From positions 62,001-126,000 of the forward strand of contig JAODMF010000004.1 in NCBI GenBank assembly GCA_025464095.1: a DNA stretch of 64,000 bases, in the 5' to 3' direction. The stretch comes from Glaciihabitans sp. Lineage in GTDB: Bacteria; Actinomycetota; Actinomycetes; Actinomycetales; Microbacteriaceae. The notes under the pieces are model-generated. The model was not told where the DNA came from. It searched no databases and saw only the letters and a list, made by a program, of their open reading frames with translations. The position numbers were made by a program, and so were the translations under genes. The first letter of the stretch is position 1. Each line of letters starts with the position of its first letter. Positions 8,188-16,977 of this stretch are shown here, in pieces.

Positions 8188-8670
8188 CCCGACGGAGCCG
8201 AAAGAGCGTGTCGGCAGCAACACCGGCCAGGGGACCCCGCCGAGAAAAAGCAGTGGGTTCGCGTACTCACCGTCGATCCGAACGCCGAAATGCAGGCAGA
8301 CTTCGTCGCAGTGGCCGGGCTCGACGGTGCCGATGGCCTCTCCCCGCCGCACCGCGTCGCCGACGTGCAGCGAACTCGCGACCGGCTCGAAACTGGTGAG
8401 GTAACCCCCCGACTGCATGATCGACAGCACCCCGCGGTCCACCACCGTTCCGGAAAAATGGACCACGCCATCCGCTGGTGAAAGCAGGCGACCTCCGGAC
8501 CGCAGGTCGACCCCGCGGTGCCCGGCAGAGTACGGCGTCGCCGGGGCGACGAACGGGCGCAGCACCGTCTGCGGGCCATCCGTCGGCCACGCCCACCGCG
8601 GGTACGCGCCGCTCGGGGAAGGCGTGAGCAGCGGCACGATGAGAAGGACCGAGACGAGGGCGGGCAGCAT
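7732..8670 (-). CDS. secreted M23-like (LytM) peptidase domain protein with antisense C-terminal extension
   Basis: An N-terminal signal peptide ([14 protein letters not shown], cleavage near SGA) precedes a LytM/M23 fold: [24 protein letters not shown], then [13 protein letters not shown]. The usual H-x-H is C-L-H here, a variant I recall from small actinobacterial M23 proteins, so catalytic activity is uncertain. The domain ends around [18 protein letters not shown], near 8188, yet no stop codon occurs until 7732. The frame therefore runs about 456 bp antisense into xerC and adds about 150 residues unlike a peptidase. Either the overlap is real or a frameshift or lost stop has extended the gene; the supported part is 8188-8670. 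Confidence 0.65.
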   Translation of the reverse strand: MLPALVSVLLIVPLLTPSPSGAYPRWAWPTDGPQTVLRPFVAPATPYSAGHRGVDLRSGGRLLSPADGVVHFSGTVVDRGVLSIMQSGGYLTSFEPVASSLHVGDAVRRGEAIGTVEPGHCDEVCLHFGVRIDGEYANPLLFLGGVPWPVLLPTRSFGSVGLGARVGGAVALLQPLGRNVGIQLGGAEARVAEHLLHRAQVGSPIEQVGGRRVAQRVRTGWSGSRQFGQEAGDQLVNGASPNARAPGADEQGARVIDRERGPPKQPVLDGPSGRDAERNHALLRALADHPYGHPADVEGGGVEGGHLAYPER

Positions 8671-8989
8671 CCGACCAGCCTGACGGCCGGTGCTGGCCGA
8701 GGTGCCAACTCAGCACGAACGGGGGAATCCGCCGACGGGAGACGCCGGGTGGGGGAGCAGTGCTATTCTTTTCGGAGCACCGCGTGTACTCGCGGTGACT
8801 ACGCGTGCCCGAAGCGGTTCAGAAACCAAGTTTCTGGAACGCGGCATCGCATCCATTCAGTCCCGAGGCGAAAGCCACCGGGCGGATGCGTGCCGGGCAC
8901 CAGGTATCGCACCAACCGGTTGCGATAAAAACTGAGAAGGCGTTCGACGCGGCCGTTTGGTTTGCGCGCGCCAGTTAAGGAGTACGGCC
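8671..8989 (+). promoter_or_regulatory. rpsB promoter and structured 5' leader
   Basis: This 319 bp gene-free stretch holds an extended -10 (TGC-TATTCT, 8761-8769) and about 215 bases of leader before rpsB. Three perfect hairpins are visible in the leader: CACCGCG/CGCGGTG (8778-8797, 6-base loop), CAGAAAC/GTTTCTG (8820-8836, 3-base loop) and TATCGCA/TGCGATA (8905-8927, 9-base loop). A clear ribosome-binding site (TAAGGAG) precedes the ATG. Long structured leaders of ribosomal protein operons often bind the encoded protein; that role for S2 here is inference. Confidence 0.6.
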
Positions 8990-10135
8990 ATGGCCGTCGT
9001 CACCATTCGCCAGCTGCTCGACAGCGGCGTCCACTTCGGACACCAGACCCGCCGTTGGAACCCGAAGATGAAGCGATTCATCCTGACCGAGCGTTCGGGC
9101 AGCCACATCATCGACCTGCAGCAGTCGCTTGCGCATATCGACAAGACTTTTGATTACGTCAAGGAGACCGTCGCGCACGGCGGCACCATCCTTTTCGTCG
9201 GAACCAAGAAGCAGGCGCAGGGTTCCATCGCCGAGCAGGCGACCCGCGTCGGCCAGCCGTTCGTCAACCAGCGCTGGCTCGGCGGACTGCTCACCAACTT
9301 CCAGACCGTCTCCAAGCGCCTCGCTCGCATGAAGGAGCTCGAGGAGGTCGACTTCGACGACACCACGCGTGGTTTCACGAAGAAGGAACTCCTCATCCAG
9401 AAGCGCGAGCTCATCAAGCTGCAGAAGAGCCTCGGCGGAATTCGCAACCTGACGAAGACGCCCAGCGCCATCTGGGTGGTCGACACCAAGAAGGAGCACC
9501 TCGCCATCGACGAGGCGCACAAGCTGGGCATCCCGGTCATCGCGATCCTGGACACCAACTGCGACCCCGACGAGGTGCAGTACCCGATCCCGGGTAACGA
9601 TGACGCCATCCGCTCCGTCGGACTGCTCACCCGCATCATTGCGGATGCCGCGGCCGAGGGACTCATCCAGCGTCACCAGAAGCCCGAAGAGGGTGGCGAG
9701 GTTGAGCCGCTGGCAGCATGGGAGGCCGAGTTGCTCGCATCATCCGAGACGCCCGCCAGCGCGGCCGAGAAGGTCGAGGCCGTTGACGGACTCGTCGAGT
9801 CGACCGACGCCGACACCGCTGCCGTTGCAGAGGTCGTCGCCGCGGAGGAGCCGACCGAGGAGAACGACGCGGATGCCGTCGTCGCCGAGCACGCCGCCGC
9901 CGCCGATGACACGCTCGTCGTCGAGCACCACGTCGAGTCTGACGAGGACGCCGAGGCGAAGCTCGAGGCCGAGGCAACCCCGGAGGAGAAGAAGCCGGCC
10001 GCCGCAAAGCGCCGTGCCGAGCCCGCCGAGGGAAAGCCCGCGCCGAAGCCCGCTGCCGAAAAGGCCGAGGAAGCACCAGCTGCGGCTGAGGCCTCTGCTG
10101 AGGCCGCGCCTGCCGAGGCTGCGCCCGCAGAGTAG
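8990..10135 (+). CDS. rpsB: 30S ribosomal protein S2 with long acidic tail
   Basis: Ribosomal protein S2 begins [26 protein letters not shown], and the core ends near residue 228 ([11 protein letters not shown]). At 381 residues it is much longer than usual: residues ~229-381 form a low-complexity tail rich in Ala, Glu and Asp that finishes in [12 protein letters not shown]. The start is the ATG after TAAGGAG, not the upstream GTG at 8957. tsf follows after 60 bp, the standard rpsB-tsf pair, probably one transcript ending at the terminator at 11041. The tail is likely disordered; its function is unknown. Confidence 0.96.
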   Translation: MAVVTIRQLLDSGVHFGHQTRRWNPKMKRFILTERSGSHIIDLQQSLAHIDKTFDYVKETVAHGGTILFVGTKKQAQGSIAEQATRVGQPFVNQRWLGGLLTNFQTVSKRLARMKELEEVDFDDTTRGFTKKELLIQKRELIKLQKSLGGIRNLTKTPSAIWVVDTKKEHLAIDEAHKLGIPVIAILDTNCDPDEVQYPIPGNDDAIRSVGLLTRIIADAAAEGLIQRHQKPEEGGEVEPLAAWEAELLASSETPASAAEKVEAVDGLVESTDADTAAVAEVVAAEEPTEENDADAVVAEHAAAADDTLVVEHHVESDEDAEAKLEAEATPEEKKPAAAKRRAEPAEGKPAPKPAAEKAEEAPAAAEASAEAAPAEAAPAE

Positions 10136-10195
10136 GCCCCGCCGGTCACTCGGCACACGAACCGTTAGCTACGAACTAGTAAGGAACCCCCTGCC

Positions 10196-11023
10196 ATGGC
10201 AGATTTCAAGCTGGACGACCTCAAGGCCCTGCGCGAGCAGCTCGGCACCGGCATGGTCGAGACCAAGAACGCCCTCGTCGAGGCGGGCGGTGACCTCGAG
10301 AAGGCCACCGAGCTGCTGCGGCTGCGCGGCGCGAAGAACAACGCGAAGCGTTCGGACCGCTCCACGAGCGAAGGCCTGATCGCCGCGAAGGAGAACGGCT
10401 CGACCGTGACCCTGATCGAGCTCGCCTGCGAGACCGACTTCGTCGCGAAGAGCGACAAGTTCATCGCGCTCGGTAACAAGGTTCTGGATGCCGTTGCGGC
10501 ATCCGGCGCGTCGACAATCGACGCGGCGCTGGCCGCCCCCGTGGGTAGCCAGACCGTTGGCGAACTGATCGGCGACGAGGCAGCGATCCTCGGCGAGAAG
10601 ATCGAACTGCGTCGTCTCGAACTGCTGTCCGGCGAGAACTTCTCCGTGTACCTGCACCGCACCAGCCAGGACCTGCCACCGCAGGTCGGCGTCGTGGTTG
10701 CGTACACCGGGTCTGATGCGGAAACCGCTCGCGGTATCGCGCAGCACATCTCGTTCGCTGCGCCGGAGTTCCTCACGCGTGAGGACGTTCCGGCCGCAAC
10801 GGTCGAGAACGAGCGTCGCATCGTCGAGGAGATCAGCCGCAACGAGGGCAAGCCCGAGGCCGCGCTCCCGAAGATCATCGAGGGCCGCCTCGGCGCGTTC
10901 TACAAGCAGGTAGCCCTGCTCGAGCAGGACTACGCCCGCGACAACAAGCTCACCATCGCGAAGGTTGCGGCTGATGCCGGGATCACCGTGACGAGCTTCG
11001 CGCGGTTCAAGGTCGGCGCATAA
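10196..11023 (+). CDS. tsf: translation elongation factor Ts
   Basis: A 275-residue EF-Ts, the nucleotide-exchange factor for EF-Tu. The N-terminal UBA-like segment FKLDDLKALREQLGTGMVETKNALVEAGGDLEKATELLR and the following SEGLIAAKENGSTVTLIELACETDFVAKSDKF are diagnostic. Length is normal and the ATG has an upstream AAGGA. It is transcribed with rpsB and followed by a strong intrinsic terminator, which separates it from pyrH. Confidence 0.97.
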   Translation: MADFKLDDLKALREQLGTGMVETKNALVEAGGDLEKATELLRLRGAKNNAKRSDRSTSEGLIAAKENGSTVTLIELACETDFVAKSDKFIALGNKVLDAVAASGASTIDAALAAPVGSQTVGELIGDEAAILGEKIELRRLELLSGENFSVYLHRTSQDLPPQVGVVVAYTGSDAETARGIAQHISFAAPEFLTREDVPAATVENERRIVEEISRNEGKPEAALPKIIEGRLGAFYKQVALLEQDYARDNKLTIAKVAADAGITVTSFARFKVGA

Positions 11024-11040
11024 CAGCATCCTTCAGGAAG

Positions 11041-11070
11041 GGCCCGGGCGGGAACGCCCGGGCCTTTTTT
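11041..11070 (+). terminator. intrinsic terminator after tsf
   Basis: A perfect 10 bp stem GGCCCGGGCG / CGCCCGGGCC with GGAA loop is followed directly by TTTTTT. It lies 17 bp after the tsf stop. Confidence 0.95.
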
Positions 11071-11107
11071 GTGGGTGGGGTGGCGGTGGCTGGGTCTGAC
11101 TCTGCGT

Positions 11108-11387
11108 GGCGGGAGTCTGCGGCGGGAGCGTCTCCCGGGGGAGTGCCTGCCCTGGTGAGTGCCTGCCCTGGTGAGTTTCCCGGTGGTGGGAGCCTGCCGC
11201 GGGGGTGCCTCTCGTGGTGGCGGGGGATAATGCGAGTTGGCGGGAGCCTAGGCTCCCGCCAGCTCGCATTATCCCCGTCCGCAACCGCCGGTTCCCCCGC
11301 CGTCACACACTTGCTCCCGCCGTCCCAGCACACAACTCCCGCCACCTCTGCACGCAACTCCCGCCACCACGGCTCGTAACTCCCGCC
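11108..11387. repeat. inverted array of GGCGGGAG units converging on a palindrome (locus 1)
   Basis: Between the tsf terminator and pyrH, units read GGCGGGAG on the left (11108, 11121, 11219, 11239) and CTCCCGCC on the right (11253, degenerate 11273, 11294, 11314, 11336, 11358, 11380). The right-hand steps are 20-22 bp. The two orientations meet at a palindrome centred on 11249/11250. The left arm also has a 16 bp tandem (GAGTGCCTGCCCTGGT twice). No ORF explains it. A second element with the same core and step lies before ligA (40885-41264). CTCCCGCC is within about 45 bp of the pyrH start. Confidence 0.85.
11223..11276. repeat. 54 bp near-perfect palindrome
   Basis: Left half GGGGATAATGCGAG then TTGGCGGGAGCCT, right half AGGCTCCCGCCAG then CTCGCATTATCCCC. 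The 27 base pairs are all complementary except one T/G pair (11237 with 11262), which would still wobble-pair in RNA. There is no loop and no T-tract, so it is not a normal terminator; it could extrude as a cruciform or be a dimeric protein site. Confidence 0.9.
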
Positions 11388-11399
11388 ACCACGAGCGGG

Positions 11400-11405
11400 T
11401 ACCCT
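11400..11405 (+). promoter_or_regulatory. possible -10 of pyrH
   Basis: TACCCT lies 25 bases before the pyrH ATG and immediately after the repeat array. A GAGAGG ribosome-binding site follows, so pyrH would have a short leader. Confidence 0.4.
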
Positions 11406-11430
11406 AGAACGGGCGCAACGAGAGGCAACC

Positions 11431-12144
11431 ATGACGGAAAACCGCAAACGACGAGTGCTGTTGAAACTGTCGGGTGAGTCCTTCGGTGGCGGATCCCTCG
11501 GCGTCAACCCCGACGTGGTGAGCTCAATCGCCAAGGAGATCGCGAAGGCCTCCCAAGAGGTCGAAATCGCGATCGTGGTCGGTGGCGGAAACTTCTTCCG
11601 CGGCGCAGAGTTGCAGCAGCGCGGCATGGACCGTGGCCGCGCCGACTACATGGGCATGCTCGGAACTGTCATGAACGCGCTGGCCCTGCAGGACTTCCTC
11701 GAACAGGCCGGAGCGGCGACCCGCGTGCAGTCGGCCATCTCCATGACCCAGGTCGCCGAGCCTTACATTCCTCGCCGGGCGGAGCGGCACCTTGAGAAGG
11801 GCCGCGTCGTCATCTTCGGTGCGGGCGCCGGCCTGCCGTACTTCTCCACCGACACGGTCGCTGCCCAGCGCGCCCTCGAAATCGACGCCGATGTTGTGCT
11901 CGTCGCCAAGAACGGTGTGGATGGCGTCTACTCCGCAGACCCGAAGAAAGACAGCGCCGCCGAGAAGATCGAGGAGATCACCTACCAGGAGGCGCTGGTG
12001 CAGGGTCTCAAGGTTGTCGACTCCACCGCCTTCAGCCTGTGCATGGACAACCGGATGCCCATGGTCGTCTTCGGAATGCACCCCGAGGGCAACCTCACAG
12101 CGGCAATCAGCGGCCAGCGGATCGGCACGCTCGTCAGCGCCTAG
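11431..12144 (+). CDS. pyrH: UMP kinase
   Basis: A 237-residue uridylate kinase of the amino-acid-kinase fold that converts UMP to UDP. Family landmarks are [25 protein letters not shown], the [19 protein letters not shown] helix and [18 protein letters not shown] near the C-terminal half. Length is normal. It is separated from tsf by a terminator and the repeat array, so it likely starts its own transcript running through frr and cdsA. Confidence 0.97.
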   Translation: MTENRKRRVLLKLSGESFGGGSLGVNPDVVSSIAKEIAKASQEVEIAIVVGGGNFFRGAELQQRGMDRGRADYMGMLGTVMNALALQDFLEQAGAATRVQSAISMTQVAEPYIPRRAERHLEKGRVVIFGAGAGLPYFSTDTVAAQRALEIDADVVLVAKNGVDGVYSADPKKDSAAEKIEEITYQEALVQGLKVVDSTAFSLCMDNRMPMVVFGMHPEGNLTAAISGQRIGTLVSA

Positions 12145-12383
12145 CGGTGATCGCCGCACGAGGCGCCCCGAAGCTCGCACGCGTGACCTGCAATCTGATC
12201 ATCCGGCGCGGTGGCACCAGCGGGTGTCATCGTCCCCCGGATCACCTGACGGAGCCGCATCCGGCCCAGCGCGTTCCGGGCGCCGACGGCGCGTTGTGCG
12301 GCGTCGTCCGGCGTTGCGCTGTGGGCGCTGGGCTAACAACCCGCGCTCGCCAACTAAACTCATACCGACACGAAGGAGTAGCC

Positions 12384-12938
12384 GTGATTAGCGACGTACT
12401 GACCGAAGCCAGGACGAAAATGGACAAGGCCGTGGATGTGGCCAAAGACGACTTCGGCACCGTGCGCACCGGTCGCGCCAACCCCGCCCTGTTCCAGAGG
12501 GTGCTCGTCGACTACTACGGAACGCCGACGCCCCTCGCGCAGCTTGCCTCCCTGCAGAACCCGGAAGCACGCACGCTCCTCGTGACGCCCTACGACAAGA
12601 GCGCCCTGAAGGACATCGAGAAGGCCATCGTCACCATGCCGAACCTCGGCGCCAACGTCGGCAACGACGGCGAGATCGTGCGGGTCACACTTCCGGAGAT
12701 GACTGAGGATCGCCGCAGGGACTTCATCAAGATCGTGCGCGGCAAGGGCGAGGAGTCCAAGGTCGCGCTGCGCAACATCCGTCGCAAGGCGAAAGACGAC
12801 CTGGACGCACTCAAGGCGGAAGTCGGTGAGGACGAGCTTGGCCGGGCCGAGAAAGAACTCGAGGCGATCACCAAGACCCACGTCGACGCAATCGACGACG
12901 CGCTGAAGCGCAAAGAAACCGAACTGCTCGAGGTCTGA
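12384..12938 (+). CDS. frr: ribosome recycling factor
   Basis: A 184-residue RRF, which splits the post-termination ribosome together with EF-G. The sequence begins [33 protein letters not shown] and ends with the helical [14 protein letters not shown]. An open frame extends upstream to 12039, but the GTG at 12384 with AAGGAG seven bases ahead gives the correct family N-terminus. A TAAACT hexamer at 12355-12360 may serve as -10 in the 239 bp gap after pyrH. Its TGA overlaps the ATG of cdsA. Confidence 0.97.
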   Translation: MISDVLTEARTKMDKAVDVAKDDFGTVRTGRANPALFQRVLVDYYGTPTPLAQLASLQNPEARTLLVTPYDKSALKDIEKAIVTMPNLGANVGNDGEIVRVTLPEMTEDRRRDFIKIVRGKGEESKVALRNIRRKAKDDLDALKAEVGEDELGRAEKELEAITKTHVDAIDDALKRKETELLEV

Positions 12939-13888
12939 TGGTCGACGATCCCCCCGCCGAGACCTCCAGGAACAGGCGCGAGCAGGCGCGCGCGGACTTT
13001 GAGCACGCCCGCGCCGACATCGAAGCGCAGGTGCGCGCAACGAACGCGCGCATCGAGGAGCGAGCCGGGCGCAACCTGATGGCGGCAATCGGCCTCGGCC
13101 TCGCGCTCGGCGGTGGCCTTCTGGTCAGCCTGATTCTGTTCAAGTGGCTGTTCATGATTTTCGGCGCCGCGCTGCTCGTGTTCACGAGCTACGAGCTGAC
13201 GACGGCGTTGCGCAGCGCGGGCCGCGACGTTCCACGCATCCCGATCTTCGTTTCGGCGATCGGCATCGTTCCGTTCGCATTCTTCTTCCACGCGGAGGGC
13301 CTCTGGCTCGCGACACTTGGCGCAATCGCCTTCGTGAGCCTCTGGCGCCTGGGTGAGATGGCGCTGCCGAGCCGCAAGGCATCGGGCGCTGACGTTTTCA
13401 AGGATGTTCTCGCCGGGGTCATGGTGGTCGTCTACGTCATGTTCCTTGGCGGCTTCACCCTCGTGCTCACGGGGTCGGACAACCCGGACGGCCGCTGGTG
13501 GACACTCGGCTTCCTGATCGTCGTCATCTCGACGGACACCGGCGCGTACGCATCCGGGCTCCTCTTCGGCAAGCACCCGATGGCACCGAAGATCAGCCCG
13601 AAGAAGACCTGGGAGGGATTCACCGGGTCCGTGTTGTTCGCGGTCCTCGCGGGAACCCTCGTCGCAATCTTCATGCTCAATGAGCCCTGGCCGGTCGGCG
13701 TGCTGCTCGGAGCAACCATGGCACTCACCGCGACGATGGGCGACCTCATCGAATCGCTCATCAAACGAGACCTCGGAATCAAGGACATCTCGAGCTTCCT
13801 GCCGGGTCACGGCGGGTTCCTCGATCGTTTGGATTCGACGCTCCCGTCGGCCGCGGTGGCCTATGCCCTCTACCTGATCTTCACGTAG
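12938..13888 (+). CDS. cdsA: phosphatidate cytidylyltransferase
   Basis: A 316-residue integral membrane enzyme making CDP-diacylglycerol from phosphatidic acid and CTP. About 50 N-terminal residues are charged and coiled-coil-like (RREQARADFEHARADIEAQV); roughly eight membrane segments follow. The signature SLIKRDLGIKDISSFLPGHGG followed by FLDRLDS marks the active site. It starts within the frr stop (TGATG), so translation is coupled. The position after frr is standard in actinobacteria. Confidence 0.95.
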   Translation: MVDDPPAETSRNRREQARADFEHARADIEAQVRATNARIEERAGRNLMAAIGLGLALGGGLLVSLILFKWLFMIFGAALLVFTSYELTTALRSAGRDVPRIPIFVSAIGIVPFAFFFHAEGLWLATLGAIAFVSLWRLGEMALPSRKASGADVFKDVLAGVMVVVYVMFLGGFTLVLTGSDNPDGRWWTLGFLIVVISTDTGAYASGLLFGKHPMAPKISPKKTWEGFTGSVLFAVLAGTLVAIFMLNEPWPVGVLLGATMALTATMGDLIESLIKRDLGIKDISSFLPGHGGFLDRLDSTLPSAAVAYALYLIFT

Positions 13889-13912
13889 AGGAAGGTAGGG
13901 CAAGATAGTCCG

Positions 13913-14464
13913 GTGAGCACAACTTTCCCTCGTACCCGCAACTCCAAGCAGGGGTACGACATTGATCAGGTCGAGGACTTCCTCGAGGAAGCTCGTCGTG
14001 CGTACGGTGCACAGCCGGGTGAGCCGGTAATCGTCACGGCAGACAGCATCCGTCGAACCGCCTTTGCCATGCAGAAGGGCGGATACTCGCCCACGCACGT
14101 GGATGCAGCGCTCGAGCGCCTCGAAGACGCCTTCGCCGTTCGCGAGCGCGAGCGCGCTTTCGCCGAGGTGGGGGATGCAGCATGGTACGGCCGCGCGCGT
14201 CAGACCGCCCAGGCCGTGCTCGACCGCATCGACCGGCCGCTGCGCCACCGCTTCAAGCGCGTCAACATCTTCAGCCTCGGCTATCACCCGAAGGATGTGG
14301 ACGTGTTCGCCGATCGCCTCACGCTCTACTTCCAGGATGGCAAGCCGATGAGCGTGGACGAGGTGCGCAAGGTGGCCTTCCGCACCAAGCGCGGCGGGTA
14401 CCACGAGCCGCAGGTCGACCTGCTTCTGGATGCCGTCGTCGACGTAATGCTGGCTGTCCGCTGA
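13913..14464 (+). CDS. small protein with two DivIVA-type (DivI1A) motifs
   Basis: A 183-residue soluble protein. Two copies of the DivI1A-like pattern are visible: FPRTRNSKQGYDIDQVEDFLEEARRAY at the N-terminus and FSLGYHPKDVDVFADRL in the middle, each followed by a 'rtaF..kkGGY....VD..L' element (RRTAFAMQKGGYSPTHVDAAL and RKVAFRTKRGGYHEPQVDLLL). No long coiled coil follows, unlike true DivIVA/Wag31. It is probably a polar or membrane-curvature-associated accessory factor, by family resemblance only. CAAGAT six bases before the GTG fits a weak leaderless promoter. Confidence 0.8.
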   Translation: MSTTFPRTRNSKQGYDIDQVEDFLEEARRAYGAQPGEPVIVTADSIRRTAFAMQKGGYSPTHVDAALERLEDAFAVRERERAFAEVGDAAWYGRARQTAQAVLDRIDRPLRHRFKRVNIFSLGYHPKDVDVFADRLTLYFQDGKPMSVDEVRKVAFRTKRGGYHEPQVDLLLDAVVDVMLAVR

Positions 14465-14509
14465 GATTTTCCGGAGCTTCCCAGCCCCATGGGCTAAAAT
14501 TTTCAAACT

Positions 14510-15145
14510 GTGGGTAAGCATTCGAGCGACGCGTCCCTCCAGGTTCGGCAAACCGCCGCTTCGGGGGTTGCTCGCCGACCTCAGACTCGTCGCCGGTTCC
14601 GGCTGCCGCTGCTGTCGATCGCGGCGACCTTCGGCATCGTTTTGGTCTCCGTCGTCGATCCCTACTCGGGCACGTACGCGAACGCCGCCGTCGCACCGAG
14701 CCAGTGGGGCGGACACTCTATCCAGCAGGTCGACGTGGCCGGCGGCTACCGGCTCAAGGCGTCGCGCGATTTCTACGGCGTCACCGTTCCGGTGAAGCGC
14801 ATCTCGGTATCCGCCGCGGCGGCTCCGTTCGCAGGAACCCCCGATCCCGGTTCCGCGAAGGCAATTGCGAAGGCGCTCCTCACCAGCAAGGGCTGGGGTG
14901 CGTCCGAGTACAACTGCCTCGTTTCGCTCTGGGACCGCGAGTCGGGCTGGAACGTCTACGCGGCCAATCCCAGCGGCGCATATGGGATCCCGCAGGCGCT
15001 GCCCGGCAACAAGATGGCCTCCGCCGGGCCGAACTGGCAGTCGAACGCCCGCACGCAGATCGTCTGGGGCCTCGGATACATCCAGGGCAGGTACAAGACG
15101 CCGTGTGGCGCGTGGGCGCAGTCCCAGGCAGCCGGCTGGTACTAG
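14510..15145 (+). CDS. secreted lytic-transglycosylase-like protein
   Basis: A 211-residue protein with a basic N-terminus and one membrane segment (LPLLSIAATFGIVLVSVVDP) that is either a signal peptide or an anchor. The C-terminal ~75 residues hold the recognisable domain: YNCLVSLWDRESGWNVYAANPSGAYGIPQALPGNKM. The E of RESGW is the expected catalytic acid of the goose-lysozyme/SLT-like fold. Two Cys (YNCL and TPCG) may form a disulfide. It probably acts on peptidoglycan outside the membrane. TAAAAT at 14495-14500 lies nine bases before the GTG and could be the -10. Confidence 0.85.
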   Translation: MGKHSSDASLQVRQTAASGVARRPQTRRRFRLPLLSIAATFGIVLVSVVDPYSGTYANAAVAPSQWGGHSIQQVDVAGGYRLKASRDFYGVTVPVKRISVSAAAAPFAGTPDPGSAKAIAKALLTSKGWGASEYNCLVSLWDRESGWNVYAANPSGAYGIPQALPGNKMASAGPNWQSNARTQIVWGLGYIQGRYKTPCGAWAQSQAAGWY

Positions 15146-15188
15146 AACCGGCGCACTAACTGCCCGATTGGGCGCACGCCCCTCCGCC

Positions 15189-15194
15189 TACAGT
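15189..15194 (+). promoter_or_regulatory. leaderless -10 hexamer
   Basis: TACAGT is exactly six bases before the ATG at 15201. Confidence 0.6.
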
Positions 15195-15200
15195 TGAACC

Positions 15201-16955
15201 ATGGAACTGGCACTATTCGGTGTTGTGGGCGTTGTCCTCATCGTCGGGGCCGGTGTGTTCGGGAGCAAGCTCGGAGTCGCGGCGCCGCTCCTCCTCATGG
15301 TCGTCGGGGTCGGGGCCAGTTTTCTCCCCGGCGCTCCGACGCACATCCCGCACGAGATCATCCTCCTCGGGCTGTTGCCACCGATCCTGTACTCCGCGGC
15401 GATCAACGTGCCGGTGATCGACGTCCGGCGCAACTTCTCCACCATTTCGGCCTTGAGCGTTGTCCTCGTTCTGGTCACCGCATTCATCACCGGCTTCCTG
15501 CTCTATGCGCTGTTCCCGAAGCTGACCCTCGCGGGCGGCGTAGCGATCGGCGCGGTCATCAGTCCAACGGATGCCGTGGCCGCCATCGCCCTCGGCAAGA
15601 AACTGGGCCTTCCACCCCGGCTGGTCACGATCCTCGAGGGGGAGGGGCTCGTCAACGACGCGACCGCCCTGGTGCTGCTGCGCTCGGCGGTTGCCGCCAG
15701 CGCCCTTGCCGTCGGTGAGATCAACGTCGGCGGAATCGTGTGGGACTTCGGCTTCTCCGTCGTCGTCGCCATCCTGATCGGCCTCGCCGTCGGGGTGCTC
15801 ACCGTATTCGTCCGTTCCAAGCTGCACGACCCTGTGCTGGACACCGCCATCTCGCTCGCGGTTCCGTTTATCGCCTTCATCCCTGCCGAGTTCATCCACG
15901 CGAGCGGTGTGCTGTCGGTCGTCATCGCGGGGCTCTATTCCGGCCACCACAGTGCCAAGCGATTCAGTCCACAGGCGCGAATCTCCGAGCGGCTCAACTG
16001 GCGCACCGTGCAGTTCGTGCTCGAAAACGGCGTGTTCCTACTGATGGGACTGCAGATTTCCGCCATCGTGCGGGATGTCCAGGAGAAGTCCCTGAGCATC
16101 GAGCAGTCGATCCTGTTCGGGCTGTTGCTGACGGCCGTTCTCATCGTCATCCGCTTCGCCTTCGTCGCCCCGCTGCTGCTGGTGTTAAGAAGCCAGCCGG
16201 GCCGCGCAGAACTGTCCCAGAGCCGCTTCCGGGCGACGATCGACCGCATCCGCCGGCGTACGTCCGGGCACCAGCAAACGCCGGGCGTCGAGCGCCGCTT
16301 CGAGCGCGCCGAGCGCGTGTACAGCCGCAGGGCCAATGACATCGAGCAGCTCGCCGCCGAGGGCCACGGATGGCGCGGTGGCGTCGTGCTTGGCTGGTCG
16401 GGAATGCGCGGCGTCGTCACGCTCGCCGCCGCCCAGTCGCTGCCGGATAACTTCGAGTACCGCGCCCAGATGGTGCTCATTGCCTTCACGGTTGCGATTG
16501 TCACCCTGCTTGTGCAGGGCGGCACGCTGCCGCTCGTCGTGCGCCTCACCGGAATTCGGGGCACCGATCGCGTGGCCGATCGGCGGGAGCTAGCGACGCT
16601 GCTCGATGAAATGGGCGAGGCCGGCGTAGCCGTTCTGGAGAGCCCCGGCCTTGAGCTGCCGGACGGCGAGCAGATCGACCCCGCCGTGATCGACCGCGTA
16701 CGGGCCGACACCCTGATCAGCGCGGAATCCGCCTGGGAACGTGCCGAACACGGTGCCGGGGTCGATGGGCTGGTGCACTCGCCCCTGCGCCAGTACCGGG
16801 CCCTGCGGCGCGAAGTGCTGGCGGCCGAACGCGAGGCATTACTGGAGGCACGATCCAGCGGCAATTACCCGTCGCGCATCCTCGTTCGCGCGCAGTCGAT
16901 GCTCGACCTGGAGGAGACGCGGCTCGAGCAGATCGACAACCCCAGCGGCTCCTGA
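15201..16955 (+). CDS. CPA1-family Na+/H+ antiporter
   Basis: A 584-residue cation:proton antiporter. About twelve membrane segments span residues ~1-430, with the family motifs VISPTDAVAAIALG and LEGEGLVNDATALV (the acidic ND pair of the ion-binding region) and the later GWSGMRGVVTLAAAQSLP. Residues ~330-395 are a basic charged loop (RATIDRIRRRTSG), and the last ~140 residues are a soluble regulatory tail. The start is supported by TACAGT at leaderless spacing. Na+ versus K+ preference cannot be told from sequence. Confidence 0.92.
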   Translation: MELALFGVVGVVLIVGAGVFGSKLGVAAPLLLMVVGVGASFLPGAPTHIPHEIILLGLLPPILYSAAINVPVIDVRRNFSTISALSVVLVLVTAFITGFLLYALFPKLTLAGGVAIGAVISPTDAVAAIALGKKLGLPPRLVTILEGEGLVNDATALVLLRSAVAASALAVGEINVGGIVWDFGFSVVVAILIGLAVGVLTVFVRSKLHDPVLDTAISLAVPFIAFIPAEFIHASGVLSVVIAGLYSGHHSAKRFSPQARISERLNWRTVQFVLENGVFLLMGLQISAIVRDVQEKSLSIEQSILFGLLLTAVLIVIRFAFVAPLLLVLRSQPGRAELSQSRFRATIDRIRRRTSGHQQTPGVERRFERAERVYSRRANDIEQLAAEGHGWRGGVVLGWSGMRGVVTLAAAQSLPDNFEYRAQMVLIAFTVAIVTLLVQGGTLPLVVRLTGIRGTDRVADRRELATLLDEMGEAGVAVLESPGLELPDGEQIDPAVIDRVRADTLISAESAWERAEHGAGVDGLVHSPLRQYRALRREVLAAEREALLEARSSGNYPSRILVRAQSMLDLEETRLEQIDNPSGS

Positions 16956-16965
16956 CGCTCGACCG

Positions 16966-16971
16966 TAAACT
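16966..16971 (+). promoter_or_regulatory. leaderless -10 hexamer
   Basis: TAAACT is six bases before the GTG at 16978. Confidence 0.65.
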
Positions 16972-16977
16972 TGGGGG

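Noticed and set aside
12590-14716. 708-codon minus-strand open frame across frr, cdsA and the DivI1A gene
   Set aside because: It covers three recognised plus-strand genes and encodes no recognisable domain.
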